Translations under genes and position numbers: made by a program | Shown: positions 56,547-64,000 of the stretch, in pieces | Position numbering within the stretch: position 1 is the stretch's first letter | Layout: the number at the start of each line of letters is the position of its first letter | The notes under the pieces: model-generated | Seen by the model: the letters and a program-made list of their open reading frames with translations, nothing else | Told to the model about the DNA's origin: nothing | Database searches by the model: none | Assembly: GCF_004151245.1 (NCBI RefSeq) | Contig: NZ_JUIW01000003.1 | Location: forward strand, 186,001 to 250,000 | Reading direction: 5' to 3' | Origin: Flavobacterium beibuense | GTDB lineage: Bacteria > Bacteroidota > Bacteroidia > Flavobacteriales > Flavobacteriaceae | DNA length: 64,000 bases

Positions 56547-56908
56547 TAATGGATAAAATCATATTCTAGTATTTCACTTCTAAATCCACTTTTTTTTCTG
56601 ATTTTCCTGATGTAGGTATGAAAACCTTCCAGATCTTTAAGCCTGTATTTTCTTTCTTTCCCTAACCCGAAAAACTTTCTAACAATAACTTCTCTCGAGT
56701 TAAGTTCTACTTTAATTATCTTTAAGCGTATCTCATACAATAAAACAGATAATAAAATCCAGGTTGATGCTATTGCATATAGTATCAAAAAGTGGGGAGG
56801 GAAATTATTTTTTCCTATAAAAATATTTATACTAAATATTAATCCGATAGGTATTAATACCAGAAAAGGAATATAAATAAATGATGTGAATTTAGATTTT
56901 ATAACCAT
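56546..56908 (-). CDS. Small membrane protein with PH-like domain, apparently truncated
   Basis: A 120-residue protein with two helices (about 10-31 and 39-59), a KIIKVELNSREVIVRKFFG strand pair, then RLKDLEGFHTYIRKIRKKSG ending EILEYDFIH. Similar flavobacterial proteins with two helices and a bacterial PH domain are about 160-170 residues; this one ends early. The missing end is encoded in the next frame (56397-56546). Likely one gene with a frameshift. Function unknown. Confidence 0.6.
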   Translation of the reverse strand: MVIKSKFTSFIYIPFLVLIPIGLIFSINIFIGKNNFPPHFLILYAIASTWILLSVLLYEIRLKIIKVELNSREVIVRKFFGLGKERKYRLKDLEGFHTYIRKIRKKSGFRSEILEYDFIH

Positions 56909-56943
56909 CTCTTTATACTTAAAGTTACATGACTGTATATAGA

Positions 56944-56969
56944 AAGCCCCGGCTATAAAGCCAGGGCTT
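56944..56969 (-). terminator. Hairpin terminator after the Gfo/Idh/MocA gene
   Basis: On the minus strand AAGCCCTGGCT / AGCCGGGGCTT (one mismatch), 4-nt loop, followed by a weak T-rich stretch. Confidence 0.6.
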
Positions 56970-56982
56970 ATTATTGTATTAT

Positions 56983-57951
56983 TTACTTATTCTCAAAGCA
57001 ATCTATAATGCGATAGGCAATCCTTAATGCTTCTGTACCGTCTTCAAGAGTTACTATCGGGGTAGTATCGTTGTTAATGGCATCAGCAAAAGTTTCCAGC
57101 TCATCCAGTATAGCATTGTTTGCCAAGATATCCGGATTTTCAAAATAAATCTGTTTTTTAAGACCCTCGGCATTTTGAAGTATCATATCAAAATCGCCCG
57201 GTTCCTCAGGAGCGTCCTTCATCTTTACCACCTCACACATCTTATCTAAAAAGTCTACCGATATATAGGCATCCTTTTGAAAGAAACGTGATTTACGCAT
57301 ATTCTTTAAAGAGATACGGCTTGAGGTTAAGTTGGCAACGCAGCCGTTTTCAAACTCAATACGGGCATTGGCAATATCCGGCGTGTCGCTGATAACAGAA
57401 ACTCCACTTGCTTTAATGTCTTTTACTTTGCTTTTTACTACGCTAAGTATAACATCTATATCGTGTATCATTAAATCCAGCACCACAGGCACGTCTGTAC
57501 CTCGAGGGTTAAACTCGGCAAGGCGGTGGGTTTCAATAAACATAGGGTTTACAATCTTTTCTTTTGTAGCTATAAAGGCAGGGTTAAAGCGCTCTACGTG
57601 ACCTACTTGTCCTTTTACATTATTTTGTTTGGCAAGTGTAATAATTTCCTCAGCTTCCTCAACGGTGTTAGATATAGGTTTTTCTACAAAAATGTGCTTT
57701 CCGGCCAATATGGCATCCTTTGCACAATCGTGGTGAGAAAGGGTAGGGGTAACAATATCTACCACATCTACAGCCTGTATAAGCTCTTCTATAGTGTCAA
57801 ATTTGCGGTAGCCATATTCTTTAGCTACTTTATCGGCATTAGAGCTGTTAGGATCATAAAATCCTACCAGTTCATATTTTTGGGACTGATTGAGCAAACG
57901 CAGGTGGATTTTCCCTAAGTGCCCTGCGCCCAATACTCCTACTTTAAGCAT
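56983..57951 (-). CDS. Gfo/Idh/MocA family oxidoreductase
   Basis: An NAD(P)-dependent dehydrogenase of 322 residues from the ATG at 57951; an 18-residue upstream in-frame extension is unlikely because the Rossmann motif (VGVLGAGHLGKIH) should be at the N-terminus. Other features: VVDIVTPTLSHHDCA, the EKPISNT motif with the conserved Lys-Pro, GQVGHVERFNPAF, and DLMIHDIDVILSV (metal/substrate region). The substrate is unknown, probably a sugar or inositol derivative. Monocistronic. Confidence 0.92.
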   Translation of the reverse strand: MLKVGVLGAGHLGKIHLRLLNQSQKYELVGFYDPNSSNADKVAKEYGYRKFDTIEELIQAVDVVDIVTPTLSHHDCAKDAILAGKHIFVEKPISNTVEEAEEIITLAKQNNVKGQVGHVERFNPAFIATKEKIVNPMFIETHRLAEFNPRGTDVPVVLDLMIHDIDVILSVVKSKVKDIKASGVSVISDTPDIANARIEFENGCVANLTSSRISLKNMRKSRFFQKDAYISVDFLDKMCEVVKMKDAPEEPGDFDMILQNAEGLKKQIYFENPDILANNAILDELETFADAINNDTTPIVTLEDGTEALRIAYRIIDCFENK

Positions 57952-58122
57952 AAGGATAAAATTTTTAACAAAAATAAGATTATTTGGGTGCAAAATACAA
58001 AACACCCCTTATAAAAATATCCCCTTTTGCCAGATAGTGCTATTATTAAATTTTTCTAAAAAAATACTCTTGCGCCTTATGGAAATTGTTTTCTATTTTT
58101 ACAAAATAAATTTATTTGAACA

Positions 58123-58770
58123 TTGAAAGATACAGCAAAACATCAGGGACTTCGTAATCAGTTGGTAAGCGTTTTAGAACAAAAAGGCATTACCGATAAA
58201 AATGTTTTGGCTGCTATCAATAAAATTCCGCGCCATCTTTTTCTGGATTCCAGCTTTTCAGATTATGCCTATCAGGACAAGGCTTTCCCCATAGGGGCAG
58301 GACAAACCATATCCCAGCCTTACACGGTGGCCTTTCAGTCGCAGTTGCTTGAGGTAAAACCGGAACATAAAGTACTTGAAATAGGTACGGGGTCTGGGTA
58401 TCAAACGGCGGTGTTGTGTACTATGGGTGCAAAAGTATACAGTGTGGAAAGGCAAAAGGAACTGTTTAAAATGACCTCTTTGTTATTGCCTAAACTGGGT
58501 ATAAGGCCTAAACATCTTTCGTTTGGCGACGGATATAAAGGACTACCCAATTTTGCCCCGTTTGACAGCGTGATTGTTACAGCAGGAGCCCCGTTTATTC
58601 CTAAGCCGCTTATGGCACAGCTTAAAATAGGCGGTAGGCTTATTATTCCTGTAGATAATGAGCAGGGGGTACAAATTATGACTATGCTTATAAGAAAAAC
58701 CGAGACCCAGTTTGAAAAACATGAGTTTGGTGAATTTAGGTTTGTACCATTGTTGGAGAATAAGAACTAA
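58123..58770 (+). CDS. pcm: Protein-L-isoaspartate O-methyltransferase
   Basis: Repairs isoaspartyl residues in damaged proteins using S-adenosylmethionine. 215 residues. Motifs: KDKAFPIGAGQTISQPY-like segment (here YQDKAFPIGAGQTISQPYTV), the SAM motif VLEIGTGSGYQTAVL, and GAPFIPKPLMAQLKIGGRLI. The start is a TTG at 58123: an in-frame TGA lies at 58117-58119 and no ATG occurs before the conserved region. Convergent with smpB. Confidence 0.94.
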   Translation: MKDTAKHQGLRNQLVSVLEQKGITDKNVLAAINKIPRHLFLDSSFSDYAYQDKAFPIGAGQTISQPYTVAFQSQLLEVKPEHKVLEIGTGSGYQTAVLCTMGAKVYSVERQKELFKMTSLLLPKLGIRPKHLSFGDGYKGLPNFAPFDSVIVTAGAPFIPKPLMAQLKIGGRLIIPVDNEQGVQIMTMLIRKTETQFEKHEFGEFRFVPLLENKN

Positions 58771-58782
58771 TACTTCATAAAT

Positions 58783-58812
58783 AAAAAAGGTTGACATCAG
58801 TCAACCTTTTTT
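58783..58812. terminator. Bidirectional terminator between pcm and smpB
   Basis: Stem AAAAAAGGTTGAC / GTCAACCTTTTTT with loop ATCA, symmetric A and T tracts, so it can serve both convergent genes. Confidence 0.88.
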
Positions 58813-59266
58813 ATTTGTATATCTTTTTAATCCTGTCAAGATCGCGTTTTACATCACGGTCTTTAATGGTATCACGTTTGTCGTAGTTTTTCTTACCGCG
58901 GGCTAATCCTATCTCCAGTTTTGCCAGACCTTTTTCGTTAGTGAACAAACGAAGCGGAACTATGGTAAGGCCTTTGTTCTGCACACTTTTTAAAAGGCTT
59001 TTAAGTTCTTTTTTGTTTAGGAGTAGTTTTCGTTCGCTTTTTGGCGCATGGCTAAAATTTCTGCTATAGGTATACTCTTCTATATTCGTATTGATGGCAA
59101 ACAGTTCGTGTCCCTGAAATTCACAGAAACTTTCGGCAATAGAAGCCTTGCCCAAACGAATGGATTTTATTTCAGAACCTGCCAAAACAATACCGGCCGT
59201 ATAACGCTCCAGTATCTCAAAATCGAACTTGGCTCTTTTATTTAGTATGTTAACCGTTTTCTGCAT
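58811..59266 (-). CDS. smpB: SsrA-binding protein SmpB
   Basis: The tmRNA partner for ribosome rescue. 151 residues: NKRAKFDFEILERYTAGIVL, GSEIKSIRLGKASIAESF, the HAPKSERKLLLNKKELKSLL segment, TIVPLRLFTNEKGLAKLEIG, and the C-terminal KKNYDKRDTIKDRDVKRDL tail that enters the decoding centre. ssrA is not visible in the window. A promoter lies just upstream. Confidence 0.97.
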   Translation of the reverse strand: MQKTVNILNKRAKFDFEILERYTAGIVLAGSEIKSIRLGKASIAESFCEFQGHELFAINTNIEEYTYSRNFSHAPKSERKLLLNKKELKSLLKSVQNKGLTIVPLRLFTNEKGLAKLEIGLARGKKNYDKRDTIKDRDVKRDLDRIKKIYK

Positions 59267-59274
59267 AAGGATTG

Positions 59275-59305
59275 CAAAGGTAAGTACAATAGTTTAATGC
59301 GGCAA
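59275..59305 (-). promoter_or_regulatory. Promoter for smpB
   Basis: On the minus strand TTG (59305-59303), 20 bp, TACCTTTG (59282-59275). The -7 element ends only 8 bp before the start codon at 59266, so the transcript would have almost no leader. Confidence 0.45.
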
Positions 59306-59400
59306 GGGATTGCCTTTGCCTGTAATAATTATATTTTTAAAGCATGTTGCCAGGTAAAGCTGCTGTTTAATGTATTAAAAATACTGCTTACCTTTACCCT

Positions 59401-59634
59401 ATGGAAACAAAACGCTCTAACGACCCGCTTCACGGCATTACCTTAAAAAAGATAGTGGAAGACCTGGTAAGTTTTTATGGCTTTGACACTCTTGGCGAAC
59501 TTATAGATATTAAATGTTTTAATGATAAACCAAGCGTAAAGTCGAGCCTTACTTTTTTAAGGAAAACCGACTGGGCACGCAAAAAGGTAGAAGACCTCTA
59601 TATACGTACCCTGCCTAAAATGCAGCAGGACTAA
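59401..59634 (+). CDS. VF530-type (DUF2132) protein
   Basis: A 77-residue protein matching the VF530/DUF2132 family: [60 protein letters not shown]. The family is annotated as DNA-binding; the biological role is unclear. Its stop overlaps by four bases the stop of the convergent 547-residue gene. Confidence 0.93.
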   Translation: METKRSNDPLHGITLKKIVEDLVSFYGFDTLGELIDIKCFNDKPSVKSSLTFLRKTDWARKKVEDLYIRTLPKMQQD

Positions 59635-61274
59635 GCCTCTGCAATTCCTTTCCATTTTTTAATCAGTCTGGTTAGCGGATACATATAAAGTATTATAATA
59701 AGTAACCAGCAGTAAATGCATAATGTCAAATTTTCATCAAGCCATTTTTGAAACGGAGGATGTTCATATGATATTAAATATGGATTGTATGTTTTCTCTT
59801 CTACTATCCTGAAATAATACCATGCATAAGCATAGGCTATTATAAATAATGTAGGCAGCAGCCATAATAGTACATTGACTATAATACCTGATATCTTTTT
59901 ACTTGTTTTTATCTTATTACGATGAAGGAAATAGAAAAAGCATAAAGCAATAATTATTGTCCATATCATAAAGAACAAGGTCATTTCATCTATTATTATA
60001 AACTCATTTAAAAAATAATAGGCAACCAGTGAGAAGATAAACGTAACAAGACCCAATACGCCTATTGATACCGCTGCAATAAGCCAGCTTTTTGCAGAAG
60101 TAACCCTAAATGAAAAGATTAAAAGAGATACTGAAAAACCAAATATAAAATAGCCTATGATGTCTTTATAGTCAATTGGCGATACATAAGCTCCTGAAAT
60201 TCTGTCGTAGCCATTGTATAACTGGCTAAAAGGGACATAATATTTGGGGTAAATATGTATAATGCCATCTATGTTTTTAGTAAAGTTATTTTCAGTATCG
60301 TTTGTTTCCGTATACTCATTGTTTTCTTTTCTTTCATCATAAATAGCATCCATACTGTGTTTGCCTACTATCTGAAAGTCTTCATACATGTCAGGTTTGT
60401 AAACAAAATTCAGCCATTGTTCAACAGTAATGTTGGCTTTAAGCCCATGTTCATTGGCTAAAGCAAAAAAATCGTTCAGAACTTTTCTAACAGAATCTTT
60501 TTCCCTGTTAAGCATCCACTTTTTTACCTTCCATTCGTTAAGTGAATCATTTATATCAGGCTGTATAAAAAAAGATTCCTTTTGCCTGTTCATTAACGAA
60601 GTAAGCTTGTATTCATTTTCAAAATAGCATACAGTATCCCATTCCCTGTTATAGTAGTCGTCATCTTCATCATAATTGCGCTGATGATGATTATATGCAG
60701 GAATTGTTTCAATTGCTTCTGCTTCTTCATGGTACTCCCTTAATGAATCAAGTGGTTTTTTATTTAAAAGTTCATTATACATGGTTCGGTCAAAACGATC
60801 CCATGAATGATATGAACCATTAACAAAAAGCGAAGCTTTACTTATTATATCGGCCCTTTTTATTACCTCTTCCTTATCAAAATAGTTTCTTGCCCTCAGG
60901 TCATAAGCATATTCATATATTGGTATGTAGCTAACATTTAGAAGGCATACAATTAGTAGTATTAGCCATTCTTTGTAAAGCGAGTTGTTCTTTTTAGGAT
61001 AATATGACTTAAAAGCATTATTTCTTACATAAAATACCAGCCATAGTATTATAACAAGCAGTGCAATTACAACCGCTAAAAATGCTGCTATGGGTTTAAA
61101 GTCCCTTAATATATTATAACCATAAGGATCTGTAAAGTCTACTGCACCTGTAATATACCCGCCAATAAAAAATGCCAGGTTAACAACCAGTGTTATAACA
61201 AGTACCGGTATAAACTTAGTGTTCCATAATAACGGATGGCGAAGCAGCAGGTGGTTTTGTATTTTTTTAAACAT
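59631..61274 (-). CDS. Polytopic membrane protein, probable partner of the adjacent ABC ATPase
   Basis: A 547-residue membrane protein. Three helices at the N-terminus (about 20-42, 62-84 and 104-122) are followed by a polar domain of about 230 residues (125-355; acidic and Tyr-rich, [13 protein letters not shown]) and about six more helices (about 370-545). A basic N-terminus ([16 protein letters not shown]) precedes TM1. I do not recognise the family. It starts 17 bp after the stop of the ABC ATPase gene, so it is probably the permease of an unknown exporter; that is inference. Confidence 0.7.
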   Translation of the reverse strand: MFKKIQNHLLLRHPLLWNTKFIPVLVITLVVNLAFFIGGYITGAVDFTDPYGYNILRDFKPIAAFLAVVIALLVIILWLVFYVRNNAFKSYYPKKNNSLYKEWLILLIVCLLNVSYIPIYEYAYDLRARNYFDKEEVIKRADIISKASLFVNGSYHSWDRFDRTMYNELLNKKPLDSLREYHEEAEAIETIPAYNHHQRNYDEDDDYYNREWDTVCYFENEYKLTSLMNRQKESFFIQPDINDSLNEWKVKKWMLNREKDSVRKVLNDFFALANEHGLKANITVEQWLNFVYKPDMYEDFQIVGKHSMDAIYDERKENNEYTETNDTENNFTKNIDGIIHIYPKYYVPFSQLYNGYDRISGAYVSPIDYKDIIGYFIFGFSVSLLIFSFRVTSAKSWLIAAVSIGVLGLVTFIFSLVAYYFLNEFIIIDEMTLFFMIWTIIIALCFFYFLHRNKIKTSKKISGIIVNVLLWLLPTLFIIAYAYAWYYFRIVEEKTYNPYLISYEHPPFQKWLDENLTLCIYCWLLIIILYMYPLTRLIKKWKGIAEA

Positions 61275-61291
61275 AGTGTAGGTGTGTAATT

Positions 61292-62437
61292 TTAAGAAAC
61301 AAAAAAGCGTCTTGTAGAGTTAGAAATATCACGCAGGTAAACCACAGGAATGTTTTTATCTATAATGGTTTTCATAAAACCATTTAGGGTTACATTGCCG
61401 TTAAATGTAGCAATGTAAGTACCTCCGTTAAATTGCAGGCTTATAAGTCCGGCACTAAGCAGGCAGTCGTTAAGCACACTTTGTGTCCACGGACTCTCAA
61501 ATTCCACAACAAGGTGTTTTTCTGTTTCCTGATCCTCTCCTGTTTCCCTAAGGTTTTTCTGTTGGCCGTGTCTTAAGAAAATAACTTCATCTGATGTTTT
61601 TTCAACCTCGTATAACTGCTGCGAACTTAATATAATGCCCACAGGCCTGAATGTCGATTTTGCAATAGCTCTAAAGTCTTCCAGTATGGTTTGCTGTGCC
61701 AGTATATCAAGGTTAGCAAGTGGTTCGTCTATAAGGAGCACTTTTGGTTTTCTTAATAGCATACGTGCCAGTTCAAAACGCATTTTATATCCTGACGATA
61801 AGTCTTTCCACTTGTGTTTTCTAAAGTTTCTAAGTCCGAGCCTGCCTACTATCAGTTCAACTATTAGCGGGCTCTCTTCCGGATTATATCCATAGCTTGA
61901 AGCCGTAAACATTAGGTTATCCATCATGGAGCCATACCATGTATCGGTGCGTTGCGGTATATATACCAGTTTGGTACGCAATTCATAAAGGTCACTGTAA
62001 TTAAACTTGTAGTTTATTTTTCCTCCGGTAGGATGTAATTCTCCGCAAAGGGAACGAAGCAGGGTAGTTTTACCGTTGCCGTTTTCGCCTACAAGGCCTA
62101 TAATATCACCTTCGTTAAGGGTAAGGTTAACCGGGCCTAATGAAAATGAGGAGTATTTCTTTTTCAGTTCAGTGGCTTCCAGTATGGGCTGTGCAGGATG
62201 TATGGTTAGCTTAGCCAAAAAGGCATGAAGTTCTTCCAGCAGGGTTTCCAGTTTTTCTTTTTTTGAGCTGCTGCCCATATTTTCGTCAAGCCAGTCCAGC
62301 AGGTTACAGGTTTTTTTGTAAAAGGAAATATCCTGTGTGTCGAGAGTAAAATCAATTATTCTCTTAACTGCCAGTGTGTAGTCTTCAAACCTCAGGAAAT
62401 CTTTAATCTCCTGATACTGTTTTTCAAATTCGTTCAT
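61292..62437 (-). CDS. ABC transporter ATPase with N-terminal helical extension
   Basis: 381 residues. Residues 1-85 are a charged helical domain of unknown type. The ABC domain follows: Walker A GENGNGKT (117-124), Q-loop region YIPQRTDTWYGSMMDN, signature LSSGYKMRFELARMLL (213-228, normally LSGGQ), Walker B VLLIDEP (233-239), D-loop LANLD and the switch region IILSSQQLYEVE, where the usual His is Q273. A C-terminal beta/alpha tail (about 300-381) is present. Both an altered signature and a missing H-loop His suggest unusual catalysis. It is followed by its likely membrane partner. Confidence 0.88.
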   Translation of the reverse strand: MNEFEKQYQEIKDFLRFEDYTLAVKRIIDFTLDTQDISFYKKTCNLLDWLDENMGSSSKKEKLETLLEELHAFLAKLTIHPAQPILEATELKKKYSSFSLGPVNLTLNEGDIIGLVGENGNGKTTLLRSLCGELHPTGGKINYKFNYSDLYELRTKLVYIPQRTDTWYGSMMDNLMFTASSYGYNPEESPLIVELIVGRLGLRNFRKHKWKDLSSGYKMRFELARMLLRKPKVLLIDEPLANLDILAQQTILEDFRAIAKSTFRPVGIILSSQQLYEVEKTSDEVIFLRHGQQKNLRETGEDQETEKHLVVEFESPWTQSVLNDCLLSAGLISLQFNGGTYIATFNGNVTLNGFMKTIIDKNIPVVYLRDISNSTRRFFVS

Positions 62438-62551
62438 GAGTAAAGTGTGTGAAGCCCAAATATATTAAATAGCAGGATATTATTAACAAAAAAAGCCCTG
62501 CAATTTGCAGAGCTTAGTAATCAATATAAATAAAACTAAAAATTATTCAAG

Positions 62552-62986
62552 TTAGTCAGGATCACTTACAGTTATTGTTTTAGTTATGTAAGTGTACTGT
62601 GTATTATCGTCGCTGGAACCACTTATAAACTTAAGATTATATTCTCCCGGTTCATCTGCAGAGAAAACATACTCTTCTATTTGTGTGTTTGTAAGACCCG
62701 AACACTGACAGCCTTCATATTGTACAGCAGCATAAATACTTTGTGTATATACATTGTCTTCACTGGTTACCTGACCTTCATGGAAGCCTACAAAAGTGGC
62801 GCAATTACTAACAATAGGGAAAGAAACATTTAATGTTATTTCTTCGCCTGTAAGTGCCGCTTCAGGGCCGGTTACATTAGTAACAAAAGGATAAATGGTT
62901 TGTGAGCAATAATTCTCATCATCGCTTAAACATCCTGTAAGGGTTGTAAGTGCCAGTAAAAGTGCAAATACTTTAAACTTCTTCAT
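62552..62986 (-). CDS. Hypothetical lipoprotein
   Basis: A 144-residue protein with a lipobox (LLALTTLTGC, C19). The mature part is beta-rich, with four further Cys (including CQC) and strands TLNVSFP-like (here ITLNVSFPIVSNC) and DEPGEYNLKFISGSSDDNTQ. It resembles an Ig-like adhesin domain, but no family is recognised. Outer-membrane lipoprotein by inference. Monocistronic. Confidence 0.75.
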   Translation of the reverse strand: MKKFKVFALLLALTTLTGCLSDDENYCSQTIYPFVTNVTGPEAALTGEEITLNVSFPIVSNCATFVGFHEGQVTSEDNVYTQSIYAAVQYEGCQCSGLTNTQIEEYVFSADEPGEYNLKFISGSSDDNTQYTYITKTITVSDPD

Positions 62987-63075
62987 AATGTGTTGGAATG
63001 TGTTTTATGTTATTTAGATGCGGTATACCCCAATTGGTTGCGCAACAAAGTACAAATTTTAACTATTTTTTAGGA

Positions 63076-64000
63076 TTATGCAACCGCTGCCTCCCTGTTA
63101 TATTTGTTCCTGTACTCAACGGGAGAAAGCCCGGTCAATTTTTTAAAGAGACTGCGAAAGGTTTTTGCATCGGTATAGCCTACATCATACATTACCTCGT
63201 TTACATTTTTGTTACTGGTTTCCAGTTCTTTTTTGGCAGCTTCTATCTTAACGCGTTGTATATATTCTCCTGCTGTATTGTTGGTTGCTTTTTTAAAGCG
63301 TCTGTCAAAGTGCCTGCGCCCTATGGCAAACTTATCCGCAAGGTCGTCTATAGAAATCTTTTCGGCAATGTTTTTTTCAATAAACTCCTGCGCTAAACGT
63401 ATTGGCTCGTCCTCATGATTTTTTTGCCCGTTAAACATAATAAACGGTGACTGACTTTTACGGTCTATTTCCAACGCAAATATTTTTGATGCTATAATCG
63501 CAATTTCTCGTCCGGCGTGCTTTTCGGTTAAATGCAGCAGCAGGTTCCAGTAAGACGAAGCACCCCCACTGGAATAAAGTCCGTTTTGTTCGGTTACAAT
63601 ACGGCCGTCTACAAGGGTAACTTCAGGAAACATCTCCCTAAACTCATTGGCTGTTTGCCAGTGGCTGGAACATTCCTTGCCGTTAAGAAGTCCGGTAGAA
63701 GCCAATAGGAAAGAACCTATACAAAGGCTGGCTACTTCGCTGCCGTTCTTATAGTGTTTTATAATCCAGGGCAGGAAATCTTTGTTTATTTCTATAGCTG
63801 TTGCTATATCGCCACTTATAGCCGGTATAATAATAAGATCGGTTTTTTTAATCTCGCTTAAAAGGGCATCTGTGCGAACTGCAAAAAGCCCTCCGTTATA
63901 CTCAACTTCCCGGGTTAAGCCTACGAACTGAATCTCAAAAATGGGTTTTTGGCCTGCGGCTTCAAGAAAACTGTTTGCTCCGGTGAATATTGTGCGGGGA
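63076..64000 (-). CDS. GlxA-like transcriptional regulator: DJ-1/PfpI domain plus AraC HTH (5' end off the window)
   Basis: The frame runs from the stop at 63076 to the right edge (308 visible codons, no start seen). The N-terminal visible part is a DJ-1/PfpI-like domain: EIQFVGLTRE, IIIPAISGD, and the nucleophile elbow SLCIGSFLLASTGLLNGKEC with Cys, followed by HWQTANEFREMFPEV. The C-terminal AraC domain has LADKFAIGRRHFDRRFKKAT and VGYTDAKTFRSLFKKLTGLS. Members sense small ligands or act on amine/sugar operons. The missing 5' end prevents a start call. Confidence 0.9.
   Translation of the reverse strand, partial: PRTIFTGANSFLEAAGQKPIFEIQFVGLTREVEYNGGLFAVRTDALLSEIKKTDLIIIPAISGDIATAIEINKDFLPWIIKHYKNGSEVASLCIGSFLLASTGLLNGKECSSHWQTANEFREMFPEVTLVDGRIVTEQNGLYSSGGASSYWNLLLHLTEKHAGREIAIIASKIFALEIDRKSQSPFIMFNGQKNHEDEPIRLAQEFIEKNIAEKISIDDLADKFAIGRRHFDRRFKKATNNTAGEYIQRVKIEAAKKELETSNKNVNEVMYDVGYTDAKTFRSLFKKLTGLSPVEYRNKYNREAAVA

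Overview
The window looks like chromosomal DNA of a member of the Flavobacteriaceae, most likely Flavobacterium or a close relative. The DNA is AT-rich and ribosome binding sites are generally weak. Several promoters fit the Bacteroidota consensus (TTTG, about 19 bp, TAnnTTTG). Secreted proteins end in type IX secretion system (T9SS) sorting domains. Many families are typical of the phylum: a DoxX/thioredoxin fusion of the BT_3928 type, DUF1599, DUF4835, DUF6495, DUF6913, a Bacteroidota-type BamD, and an RprX/RprY-like two-component pair. I see no tRNA, rRNA, CRISPR array, transposase, prophage or obvious genomic island; most of the window is housekeeping backbone.

Layout. 1-3839 (minus) is the 5' part of a very large multidomain secreted protein (Calx-beta plus choice-of-anchor I propeller) whose C-terminus lies off the left edge. 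4067-8559 (minus) is a tight run: DUF1599 protein, DoxX/thioredoxin fusion, two small membrane proteins, an OppB-like permease, a TlpA-like lipoprotein thioredoxin and tpiA. Divergent from it is folP, followed by rlmH flanked by two relatives of a dispersed repeat, then three tandem overlapping paralogous four-helix membrane proteins (10124-11570). 11691-16562 (plus) holds nadC, a YihY family gene, a DUF2147 gene and priA. A LytTR regulator on the minus strand meets priA tail to tail and is divergent from rpsF-rpsR-rplI. Then come a DUF6495 gene, ligA, a small membrane protein, a two-gene (split) 5'-nucleotidase, and a long plus-strand run: DUF6913 gene, dapA, ferritin, bamD, an RNA polymerase omega-like gene, coaBC, DUF4835 gene, recN, fabV, fabI.

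32949-43640 is the most distinctive region: two adjacent giant T9SS-exported proteins (1715 and 1741 residues). They share a backbone and have near-identical sorting domains at the DNA level, but they carry different modules inserted at matching positions inside Ig-like domains. After them come a family 2 glycosyltransferase, coaE and the RprX/RprY-like pair (plus strand). Next is a long minus-strand stretch: acyl-ACP thioesterase, miaA, a voltage-gated-type K+ channel with a zinc ribbon, a DEDDh exonuclease/GIY-YIG fusion, a YggS-type PLP protein, a DUF1015 protein, an SdpI protein, 3-hydroxyacyl-CoA dehydrogenase, a carboxypeptidase-regulatory-like protein, an apparently frameshifted PH-like membrane protein and a Gfo/Idh/MocA oxidoreductase. 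The right end holds pcm, smpB, a VF530-type gene, an unusual ABC ATPase with a membrane partner, a lipoprotein and a truncated GlxA-like AraC regulator.

Functional threads: redox and cell-envelope maintenance (DoxX/thioredoxin, TlpA-like, BamD); fatty acid synthesis (FabV next to FabI, acyl-ACP thioesterase, hydroxyacyl-CoA dehydrogenase); CoA biosynthesis (coaBC, coaE); translation (rpsF, rpsR, rplI, rlmH, miaA, smpB); replication and repair (priA, ligA, recN, exonuclease/GIY-YIG protein); and surface display by T9SS. No classical defence or mobile system is visible. The best candidates for something undescribed are the insertion-hosting Ig architecture of the giant pair, the tandem YNPW-motif membrane triplet, and the ABC ATPase with atypical motifs.
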